From an uncultured Chitinophagaceae bacterium (GTDB lineage: Bacteria > Bacteroidota > Bacteroidia > Chitinophagales > Chitinophagaceae): a DNA stretch of 9,090 nucleotides. The DNA lies in assembly GCA_946885335.1 (NCBI GenBank), contig CAMPGG010000126.1, forward strand, positions 1 to 9,090, in the 5' to 3' direction. Below, piece after piece: positions 1-6,511 of this stretch (position 1 is its first letter; the number at the start of each line of letters is the position of its first letter). The notes beneath the pieces were generated by a model. That model was not told where the DNA came from, ran no database searches, and saw only the letters and a program-made list of their open reading frames with translations. Made by a program: the position numbers and the translations under genes.

Positions 1-15
1 TCTGTGTGAGAGAGA

Positions 16-43
16 ATGCAAAATGTAAAAGGCAAAATTCAAA
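16..43. repeat. Four tandem 7-bp units (ATGCAAA-like)
   Basis: Read directly, the stretch splits into four consecutive heptamers: ATGCAAA (16-22), ATGTAAA (23-29), AGGCAAA (30-36) and ATTCAAA (37-43). The AAA end is constant and the first half varies. It lies in non-coding DNA ahead of ung. Simple A-richness explains part of the likeness, but the 7-bp phase holds through all four units. Function unknown. Similar arrays with other unit sequences occur at 109-140 and 8266-8367. Confidence 0.6.
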
Positions 44-108
44 AAGTGTTATGTTTGATTTTATTTTAAGTTGAGTAATCAATTTTTTATTATCCTCTCT
101 CTCCATTT

Positions 109-140
109 TCAAATTATCAAATTGTCAAATTGTCTAATTG
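109..140. repeat. Four tandem 8-bp units (TCAAATTG) just upstream of ung
   Basis: Four consecutive octamers are visible: TCAAATTA (109-116), TCAAATTG (117-124), TCAAATTG (125-132) and TCTAATTG (133-140). The array ends eight bases before the chosen ung start at 149, so it probably lies in the ung 5' leader or promoter region. It is preceded by a CT-rich run (94-104). No TAnnTTTG promoter element was found between 1 and 148. Whether the array is regulatory or only a slippage-prone relic cannot be told from sequence alone. Confidence 0.7.
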
Positions 141-148
141 TATTACCT

Positions 149-817
149 ATGGATGTAAAAATTGAAAAAAGCTGGAAAGAAGTATTACAACCAGAATTTG
201 ATAAACCTTATTTTAGCGAGATTGTCAATCATTTAAAAATCGAAAAAACACAGGGCAAAACTATTTATCCGAAAGGTTCGCAGATATTTCATGCATTTGA
301 TTCAACTCCTTTTGACCAGGTAAAAGTAGTCATCCTGGGCCAGGATCCATATCATGGTGCGGGACAAGCACATGGCTTATGTTTTTCGGTACAACAAGGC
401 ACTAAACCTCCCCCCTCACTCGTAAATATTTTTAAAGAATTGAATGCGGATATTGGAGTTCCCATCAGCAATACCGGAAATTTAAATGCATGGGCAAGCC
501 AGGGTGTATTGTTATTGAATGCAATATTAACCGTTAGAGCAAACGAACCTGCAAGTCATGAAAAAATTGGCTGGATGACATTCACCGATGAAGTGATCAG
601 GATTTTATCTGCCAGGAAAAAGAATCTTGTTTTTATTCTTTGGGGAAATTTTGCCCGCAATAAAAAAGTGCTGATTGATACAAATAAACACCTGGTGTTA
701 GAATCTGCACACCCATCCCCTTTTAGTGTTACTAAATTTTCAGGATGCCGTCATTTTTCTAAAGCAAACGAATACCTGGCGGCACATCATATTGTTCCCA
801 TTAACTGGCATTTGTAA
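149..817 (+). CDS. ung: Uracil-DNA glycosylase, family 1
   Basis: Cuts the N-glycosidic bond of uracil in DNA, the first step of base excision repair in the cytoplasm. The 222-residue product is the normal size for the family. Family motifs are in order: GQDPYHG at residues 64-70 with the water-activating Asp66 and Tyr68, uracil-stacking Phe79, the PPPSL loop at 87-91, LLLN ending in uracil-reading Asn124, and HPSP at 188-191 with catalytic His188. The reading frame is open upstream to a TTG at 71, but that would add 26 hydrophobic residues encoded partly by the octamer array. The ATG at 149, giving MDVKIEKSW, fits the family start. Oddity: the DNA-intercalation loop reads PFSVTKFSGC, with Phe192 at the position of E. 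coli Leu191, and seems one residue shorter than E. coli PLSAHRGFFGC. No Shine-Dalgarno sequence is seen. Confidence 0.97.
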   Translation: MDVKIEKSWKEVLQPEFDKPYFSEIVNHLKIEKTQGKTIYPKGSQIFHAFDSTPFDQVKVVILGQDPYHGAGQAHGLCFSVQQGTKPPPSLVNIFKELNADIGVPISNTGNLNAWASQGVLLLNAILTVRANEPASHEKIGWMTFTDEVIRILSARKKNLVFILWGNFARNKKVLIDTNKHLVLESAHPSPFSVTKFSGCRHFSKANEYLAAHHIVPINWHL

Positions 818-874
818 AAAAATAAATGAAGAACGGGGTATCTTTTTATTTTCGCCTGTATTAAGAAATCATTC

Positions 875-1618
875 ATGCAATTAATTAAGAATATTCTGGG
901 ACGGGTTTTTGCATTTTGGGCCTTGTTGGTTTTTGTACTTTCTATGCTGCTGATCATTCCCGCTGCATGGCTTACCAGGTTCATCAAAACCGAGCCCCGC
1001 CGCAGTGCAGTGTTTATTGATGTATCAAGAGTCTGGATGAAAATTTTTTTCGTACTGACCGGTGTTCGCCGCATTTTTACCGGCCGGGAACATTTTACCA
1101 AAGGTGAAAATTTCATCATTGTTTGCAACCACAATACATTCATGGATGTACCCCTTACATCCCCCGGCATACCAGGACCTAATAAAACAATTGCCAAAGA
1201 TGAAATGGCAAAAATTCCGGTATTCAATATTATTTATAAAGGAGGAAGTGTATTGGTCAATCGCAAAAGCGAAGCAAGCCGTAAAGCGAGTTATATGAAA
1301 ATGAAAGAGGTACTCAGGTTGGGTATGCATATGGTGATCTTTGCCGAAGGCACACGCAACAAAACAAAAGAACCTTTGCAACGCTTTCATGATGGCGCAT
1401 TCCGCTTGGCCATTGATACAAGAAAACCAATCTTACCAACTGTTATATTTTATACGGAAAGAGTTATGCCCCTTCATAAAAAATTCTTCTTCTGGCCACA
1501 CCGCGTAGAAATGCATCATTTACAACCTGTACCCATAGCCGAAAATGAAACAGCGGAGGAATTGAAGAACCGGGTTCATGAAATCATGCGCCAATTCATC
1601 ATTAAAAATAAACGCTAA
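875..1618 (+). CDS. plsC: PlsC-type 1-acyl-sn-glycerol-3-phosphate acyltransferase
   Basis: Probably acylates lysophosphatidic acid at position 2 to give phosphatidic acid, at the cytoplasmic face of the inner membrane. The 247-residue length is typical. An N-terminal membrane segment spans roughly residues 11-33. The acyltransferase motifs follow: NHNTFMD (85-91) with the catalytic His86/Asp91 pair of the HX4D box, GGSVLVNR (123-130) as the glycerophosphate-binding block, FAEGTRNK (156-163) as the FPEGTR-like block, and LPTVIFY near 187 as the last block. The family also contains acyltransferases for lyso-ornithine lipids and other acceptors, so the acceptor is inferred. The gene starts 57 bases after ung and may be cotranscribed with it. 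Its TAA stop overlaps the stop of the convergent lptD gene. The start is the first ATG of the frame and precedes the membrane segment. Confidence 0.9.
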   Translation: MQLIKNILGRVFAFWALLVFVLSMLLIIPAAWLTRFIKTEPRRSAVFIDVSRVWMKIFFVLTGVRRIFTGREHFTKGENFIIVCNHNTFMDVPLTSPGIPGPNKTIAKDEMAKIPVFNIIYKGGSVLVNRKSEASRKASYMKMKEVLRLGMHMVIFAEGTRNKTKEPLQRFHDGAFRLAIDTRKPILPTVIFYTERVMPLHKKFFFWPHRVEMHHLQPVPIAENETAEELKNRVHEIMRQFIIKNKR

Positions 1619-4338
1619 AAAGTCTGGAACGACCGGGTGCGATTCACTTTCAGATCCTGTAACAAAGCGGATTTAGGATTGATATTGATACTGAAATAAC
1701 GGAACAAACCCACCGGTGCAACACTGATTGACATTTGCCAGCAATGCAGATCGCGGGAAATGGACATCTGGAAAGTTTGCAGTTGACTGGTATTTAAATT
1801 ATAATAACCATCGGCGCTAAAGTTCCATTTCTCGGTTAAATTGAAACTGCCATTAAATCTAAGGTCACTGCTGAATTCCGTGGTAAACCCACTGTAATCC
1901 GGTTTTAATTGCTCAAAGAAGTTAAGTGAGAATGACAAGCCCAATGTCCAGGGAATATTAAAATCAACAAACTCGTTGGGGTTTTGCTGCATGTATTCCA
2001 TTAATCTTTGCTGATCACTTGCAAGTGTTGGATCGCTGCGTTGCATATCCAATTGTTGTTGCTTTTTTTCTTCCTTCTCCGGGTCCTTCGGTTTGCTCTG
2101 GAACTGGGTGGAGATGGCAATATTACCACTGGTTATTTTACCCGGTGAAAATCTTCCGGCCTGCCAGGCATATTGATTGGTATTGCGTCCAAATGAATCT
2201 CTCACGTATGGATTAAGCGTTCCATTAGCGCTGATATTTATTTTTTCAAATAAAGTACTTCGCAGGTAAAGATTAAATGGCGACAATTTCAATGAGTCCG
2301 CAAAAAAATTATAAGAAGAACTAAAACCAAATCCATCGATCAGCCTGATTTTTTTGATGGCGGCTTCACCGGTATCTTTCCGGCTGCGATGTTTCATTTC
2401 AATATTATTATCAACCTGGAAACTTAAACCACCAAATTCACCTTCAGAATAAAATGAATACAGTCCACCAGCATATTCATTAAAACGAACGGTTCGTCCG
2501 GTAGTATCAACCTGCACATCATAATAATGTTTACCAGAAAGATCGGGACGATAATTTACGCTTAAGGATGGACGTATGACGTGCCGGATTGCCATCACCC
2601 TGGAATCTTTAAAATTATATGTTCCGAAAATGGCTGTATTTAAACCGATACCTGTTGAAAGTGAATGATCCGTGTAAAACCCTTTGTTTACAACTGTATC
2701 CACTTTCTTTAATACATCATTCCACCTACGCCTGAATGTTTGTGCAAACCAGGTTTGACTATAAGAAACATTCGGCGAAACCATAATGGCGCCACCTAAA
2801 ATGGGTGGTAAAGAAAGTGAAATAGGAATGCTGTGTTGTGCCCCCCATTGAAATGTATCTATGAGCGTTTTCAGGCTAAATGCAGAATCATAAAATGAAG
2901 CTGTATTACGAAAGGCGCCATTGTAACCAACGCCTAATTTCTCATACCATTTAGGTGCACCAATCATTTCTTTTGGCTGAAACGGGTAAATGGTATTGAC
3001 AGTAAAACCTGCATCGGGCAGGCTTAGGTTAACTAATCTTGTATTATTATTCTGGCTGTGATTAGCACTTAATGTTAAGTTATATGGTTTATCCTGCCAG
3101 GATTTTGAATAACGTATGCTGGAGTAAAGCTGGTTTTGAAAATTCTGGTTTACATTATTTGGCACTAACCTGTTAAACTGCGTTGAACCGGCGTTTACAG
3201 ATGCGCCGAAAGTTGTACCCGGTCTTGCACGACTATCAACTGTATGGTTCCAGTTTACCTGGAAACTTTTTGAATTCAAAAAATCAGGATCACCTTTAAA
3301 ATTGGCGCGGGTATTTTGAACCGTCAGGTTAAATGCGCCATTGTATTTATATCTTTTGCGATAAGTAGGTGAAAAGCTGGCCAGCCATCCACCATAAGAA
3401 TAAATATTTCCGCGGAGAGTAACATCAACGTATTCGCTCAGTACTTTATAATAACCAAGTCCTTCTAATCCTAACCCCATTTGCTCATTGGTTGCAAAAC
3501 TGGGTGCAAGCATACCGGAATGTCTCCCACGACTCAATGGATAAAAACCAAAAGGTAAATAAATAGGTACTGGTACTCCTTCAAACTCGGGATGTGTGGG
3601 TCCCGAAACAGCAAGCTTTTCGTTTATTAATTTTAATTTATTGGATTTGAATGCGAAATGTGGTTCATCCAGGTTGCAGGTCGTAAAAATACCTTCACTA
3701 ACAAAGTAAGTGTCTGAGCCAACTTTTTTGATATCCCGGCCTTGAATAAACATTTCACCTGATTGGGTAAACGTATTTTTTGTGAGGCCTTTCTGCGTTT
3801 TAAAGTTGAAACGGATGGTATCACTGCTAAAATCATTTTCGGCCTGTACAAATCGGGCACGTTCATCTATTTCGCCCAAACTGTCCCTGCCACTTATAGC
3901 AGTCAGGATATTTGTTTGCTGGTCCAATTCAACGTATGGAGAAGTAAGGGTAATATCCTGGTACTGGGTTTTGGTTTTCCCATATAGCAATATTTGTTTT
4001 TGCTGGATCAATACCACTGCAGAATCTTCTGCTTCATAGGTTACAGGACCATCAAGTGAATCCCTGCTCATCTTTAAAGAAAATGTATCAACCACCTGAA
4101 TTACAGAATCAGTTAAAGGATTTAAAGTATCCCTGCCAGGTATGGTATCGGTTACCTGTATGCGTGTTTTGGGAACAGTATCAACTTGCTGAATAACCTG
4201 CTCTGTTGTTAATGGACTGTAAAAAAAGTTCGCAGATACATGCGAAGCGTAAGTTTTCCACGTTAATGTTAACAATAACAATGCAGTTAGTACTACGGAA
4301 AACAAGTATTTTAAGTTAGATTTGCAGTATACCCTCAT
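1615..4338 (-). CDS. lptD: LptD-like outer-membrane LPS assembly protein
   Basis: Expected to be the outer-membrane translocon that inserts lipopolysaccharide into the outer leaflet. The 907-residue protein has a signal peptide (about 1-32, hydrophobic 11-25), an Asp/Thr-rich linker (about 50-95), an OstA/LptA-like jellyroll (about 98-250) and a long beta-barrel ending in Phe907, a usual outer-membrane assembly signal. Similarity to E. coli LptD is readable at the junction: GIFTTC (216-221) resembles GSFTSC, and the stretch VPIYLPFGFYPL...RHSGMLAP (257-279) resembles VPIFYSPYLQLP...RRSGFLIP. LHCWQMSI (864-871) matches the region of the E. coli Cys-Cys pair. Only Cys221 and Cys866 remain after signal cleavage. 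A Lys/Glu/Gln-rich insert at about 748-780 probably forms a barrel loop. The start is the first ATG, directly before the basic and hydrophobic signal sequence. The gene is divergent from the amidase and convergent with plsC. Confidence 0.9.
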   Translation of the reverse strand: MRVYCKSNLKYLFSVVLTALLLLTLTWKTYASHVSANFFYSPLTTEQVIQQVDTVPKTRIQVTDTIPGRDTLNPLTDSVIQVVDTFSLKMSRDSLDGPVTYEAEDSAVVLIQQKQILLYGKTKTQYQDITLTSPYVELDQQTNILTAISGRDSLGEIDERARFVQAENDFSSDTIRFNFKTQKGLTKNTFTQSGEMFIQGRDIKKVGSDTYFVSEGIFTTCNLDEPHFAFKSNKLKLINEKLAVSGPTHPEFEGVPVPIYLPFGFYPLSRGRHSGMLAPSFATNEQMGLGLEGLGYYKVLSEYVDVTLRGNIYSYGGWLASFSPTYRKRYKYNGAFNLTVQNTRANFKGDPDFLNSKSFQVNWNHTVDSRARPGTTFGASVNAGSTQFNRLVPNNVNQNFQNQLYSSIRYSKSWQDKPYNLTLSANHSQNNNTRLVNLSLPDAGFTVNTIYPFQPKEMIGAPKWYEKLGVGYNGAFRNTASFYDSAFSLKTLIDTFQWGAQHSIPISLSLPPILGGAIMVSPNVSYSQTWFAQTFRRRWNDVLKKVDTVVNKGFYTDHSLSTGIGLNTAIFGTYNFKDSRVMAIRHVIRPSLSVNYRPDLSGKHYYDVQVDTTGRTVRFNEYAGGLYSFYSEGEFGGLSFQVDNNIEMKHRSRKDTGEAAIKKIRLIDGFGFSSSYNFFADSLKLSPFNLYLRSTLFEKINISANGTLNPYVRDSFGRNTNQYAWQAGRFSPGKITSGNIAISTQFQSKPKDPEKEEKKQQQLDMQRSDPTLASDQQRLMEYMQQNPNEFVDFNIPWTLGLSFSLNFFEQLKPDYSGFTTEFSSDLRFNGSFNLTEKWNFSADGYYNLNTSQLQTFQMSISRDLHCWQMSISVAPVGLFRYFSININPKSALLQDLKVNRTRSFQTF

Positions 4339-4348
4339 ACGGTGAGGG
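4332..4348. other. Perfect inverted repeat spanning the lptD start codon
   Basis: CCCTCA (4332-4337) and TGAGGG (4343-4348) are perfect reverse complements separated by five bases. On the lptD strand this reads CCCTCA-CCGTA-TGAGGG, so the A of the start codon is the last loop base and TG is the start of the 3' arm. It begins immediately after the -7-like element at 4349-4356. It could be an RNA hairpin masking the start codon or, if transcription starts within it, a DNA operator. The symmetry is observed; the function is inference. Confidence 0.5.
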
Positions 4349-4356
4349 CAAAAATA
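4349..4356 (-). promoter_or_regulatory. Bacteroidota -7 promoter element for lptD
   Basis: On the minus strand the bases read TATTTTTG, a perfect match to the Bacteroidota consensus TAnnTTTG. It ends 10 bases before the lptD ATG. At the usual distance, transcription would start around 4341-4345, giving a leader of only a few bases. The upstream -33 TTG/TTTG element is poor: only a TCG is found about 17 bases away. That lowers confidence. Confidence 0.5.
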
Positions 4357-4418
4357 ATCCTTTAAAACTTAAACGATTTGTGAAGATTCCTTACTAACCG
4401 ATTAAAGCCGAATCTACC

Positions 4419-5402
4419 ATGTTTAAACGCACCTTATTAAGCTTAACCATCCTGGCAATCTGCCCTGTATTATTTTCATTTATCAATTTCGGAACAGACC
4501 AGAAAGTGGTTAAAACCATAGTAATCGATGCCGGTCATGGCGGACATGATGGTGGCGCACGGGGCAAATACAGTTCGGAAAAAGATATCTGCCTCGATGT
4601 ATCTTTAAAACTTGGCGCCCTGATTGAAAAGGAAATTCCCGATGTAAAAATAATTTATACCCGCACCACTGACTCCTATCCTGAATTGCATGCCAGGGCA
4701 AATATGGCTAACCAGCAAAATGCTGATCTTTTTATTTCTATCCACGTTAATTCAGCACCTGCCAAAAAAGGAAGGGAAAGAACAGGATATAGATATGTTG
4801 GCAAAGGTTCCAAAAAAAGAAAGGTGCCAACTTATCGTTATTATACTATTCCCAATCCTGCCAAAGGAACTGAAACTTATATTTGGGGAGCACATAAAAA
4901 TGAAGACAAAGAAGTTGCATTGAGAGAGAATGCACCTATGATGCAGGAAGCCAATTATAAAGATAAATATGGCGAGGTTGATCCTAACAGTCCTGAGTTT
5001 ATCGCACTGTCTTTATTAAAAACAAAACAATTTTTTAAACGCAGTGCAACATTAGCCAGTTTGGTTGAAGAGGAATTTACCAAAGTGGGTCGTACCAGCC
5101 GCGATGTCAAGCAACGCCAGGCAGGCATTTGGGTTTTACAGGCAACAGCAATGCCTAGTGTATTAGTTGAAACGGGTTTTATCAGTAATAAAGAAGATGA
5201 AGATTATTTGAATAGTGAAAAAGGCCAGTCTGAAATTGCCCAATGCATTACGAATGCCGTTAAAAGTTATATAGGATGGATTGAACAAAATCAGCATGCA
5301 ACTAATACTACAACTGCTAAGGTGAATGTCCCTAATGAAAAAAGCAGCTATGAATTTTTAAAGCAAGTGGATGAAATGGAAAAGGCACGAAACAGTAAAT
5401 AA
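4419..5402 (+). CDS. Periplasmic N-acetylmuramoyl-L-alanine amidase (Amidase_3)
   Basis: A zinc amidase predicted to cut the bond between N-acetylmuramic acid and the L-alanine of the stem peptide, used for septal peptidoglycan splitting or turnover. The 327-residue product starts with a hydrophobic export segment (about 5-22). It carries the family motifs: DAGHGGHDGG (37-46) with zinc ligand His40, Glu54 as second ligand, SIHVNS (107-112) with His109, and ETGFISN (251-257) with catalytic Glu251. A strongly basic insert lies between SIHVNS and GTETYIWG (about 113-149; it contains KKGRER and KGSKKRK), followed by a further extended region (about 158-205). The tail after 290 is hydrophilic, with no visible LysM or SPOR domain. 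The gene is divergent from lptD with an 80-bp gap and ends at its own terminator. No Shine-Dalgarno sequence is seen; the ATG was chosen because it precedes the export signal. Confidence 0.94.
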   Translation: MFKRTLLSLTILAICPVLFSFINFGTDQKVVKTIVIDAGHGGHDGGARGKYSSEKDICLDVSLKLGALIEKEIPDVKIIYTRTTDSYPELHARANMANQQNADLFISIHVNSAPAKKGRERTGYRYVGKGSKKRKVPTYRYYTIPNPAKGTETYIWGAHKNEDKEVALRENAPMMQEANYKDKYGEVDPNSPEFIALSLLKTKQFFKRSATLASLVEEEFTKVGRTSRDVKQRQAGIWVLQATAMPSVLVETGFISNKEDEDYLNSEKGQSEIAQCITNAVKSYIGWIEQNQHATNTTTAKVNVPNEKSSYEFLKQVDEMEKARNSK

Positions 5403-5426
5403 TCAGAAGGCATAATTTTTTCATAT

Positions 5427-5459
5427 AAAGGACGGGATCACTTCCCGTCCTTTTATTTT
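5427..5459 (+). terminator. Strong intrinsic terminator after the amidase gene
   Basis: GGACGGGA (5430-5437) pairs perfectly with TCCCGTCC (5443-5450) around a five-base loop, TCACT. AAA before and TTT after can extend the stem to 11 pairs, and the 3' side runs into TTTTATTTT. It lies 24 bases past the amidase stop and should end that transcript, which implies a separate promoter for the MCE gene at 5522. No convincing TAnnTTTG element was found in 5460-5521. Confidence 0.88.
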
Positions 5460-5521
5460 AGTTATAAAAATATTGAGTAATTTGGTCGCCAATAGCCATC
5501 TACTGCTATAAAAAAAAATAC

Positions 5522-6511
5522 ATGAAGATCAATAATGAAACTAAAGTTGGAATATTGGCGGTCGTTGCCATAGTCCTGCTGGTGTTAGGTTTTAATTTTT
5601 TAAAAGGCAACCAGGTATTTAAAAAAGATACACATATACATGCCGTTTTCACCAAATTAGGTTCCCTTGATAAATCCAACTCCGTAAAAATTAATGGTCT
5701 GCCCATAGGTACTGTTTATGATTTTGCACCTACAGATAAAGAAGTGAGTGCTATAGTTGTAACCATTAATCTCACCAAAGATGTAAACATCCCCAAAGAT
5801 TCTAAAGCATATATTGCTGCCGGCCTGGTTGGTTCTTCAACCATTACGATAGATATGGGTACTTCGAATGATTTTCTAAAGCATGGCGATACCATCCAAA
5901 CAATTGTTAATGAAGGTATATTAGGCGATTTAACTTCCCAGGTTAGTCCTACCCTGAGTAAAACTCGTGATGCCATTGATTCATTGAAAATCCTTATTGG
6001 GAATTTTAACCGGGTTCTCGATCCCAATACCCAACACAATCTGCAATCTATGATTGCCAACCTGAATCGCACCAGTGCCCATGTGCAAAGCTTACTGGCA
6101 GCTCAATCCATCGTATTAGCCGAATCATTAGGTAACGTAAACGAAATCACAGGTAACCTGGCAAAGAACAGTGGGCGTATCAATGCGACCATGCAAAATT
6201 TAGAAACAGCAACCGGGAAATTAGCACAGGCCGACATTCAATCAACACTTGATACGCTGGACAGAACGGTCAATAACCTGAAAACATTTACCAATAAATT
6301 GAATAGTACCGAGGGCACATTGGGTTTAATGATGAATGACAAAACATTGTACAACAATATCAATTACGCTATCATCAGTTTAGAAACATTGATGGATGAC
6401 ATCAGGGTTAACCCGAAACGCTACGTTAATATTTCAGTATTCGGCGGAAGAAATAAAGGAGGCCCCATAACTTCGCCTGAAATAAAGGATACCGTTATCA
6501 GGGTACAGTAA
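5522..6511 (+). CDS. MlaD/MCE-family lipid transport protein
   Basis: Predicted inner-membrane-anchored periplasmic subunit of an MCE-type system moving phospholipids between the membranes. The 329-residue protein has one N-terminal transmembrane helix (about 9-25). A single MCE domain follows (about 37-115), with VKINGLPIGTV (55-65) and GLVGSSTITID (101-111) as the recognisable core strands. A long helical region (about 140-295), rich in Asn, Leu and Thr with heptad-like spacing, could form the tunnel helices or coiled coil. The end, STEGTLGLMMNDKTLY (262-277) then DDIRVNPKRYVNISVFG (292-308), matches the C-terminal block common in Bacteroidota MCE proteins. No MlaE permease or MlaF ATPase is adjacent. 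An A-rich leader (nine A at 5511-5519) precedes the ATG in place of a Shine-Dalgarno sequence. Its TAA shares one base with the next start. Confidence 0.9.
   Translation: MKINNETKVGILAVVAIVLLVLGFNFLKGNQVFKKDTHIHAVFTKLGSLDKSNSVKINGLPIGTVYDFAPTDKEVSAIVVTINLTKDVNIPKDSKAYIAAGLVGSSTITIDMGTSNDFLKHGDTIQTIVNEGILGDLTSQVSPTLSKTRDAIDSLKILIGNFNRVLDPNTQHNLQSMIANLNRTSAHVQSLLAAQSIVLAESLGNVNEITGNLAKNSGRINATMQNLETATGKLAQADIQSTLDTLDRTVNNLKTFTNKLNSTEGTLGLMMNDKTLYNNINYAIISLETLMDDIRVNPKRYVNISVFGGRNKGGPITSPEIKDTVIRVQ

Noticed and set aside
71..148. Upstream extension of ung from a TTG at 71, adding 26 hydrophobic residues that look like a signal sequence
   Set aside because: Ung is cytoplasmic, the extension is encoded by the CT run and octamer array, and the ATG at 149 gives the normal family length.
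819..852. AAAATAAA/TTTATTTT pairing as a terminator between ung and plsC
   Set aside because: The eight pairs are all A-T with an 18-base loop, too weak to be a credible intrinsic terminator.
847..854. TATTTTCG as a -7 promoter element for plsC
   Set aside because: It matches seven of eight consensus positions, but no TTG or TTTG lies at the needed distance; the nearest TTTG (811-814) is 32 bases away.
787..1390. Minus-strand open frames opposite plsC
   Set aside because: They lie inside a gene with clear acyltransferase motifs, show no recognisable domains and have biased composition typical of antisense frames.
71..5481. Shared 9-mer TTGAGTAAT at 71-79 and 5473-5481, both upstream of genes
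   Set aside because: Many 9-mer coincidences are expected by chance in 9 kb of AT-rich DNA, and the distances to the start codons differ.
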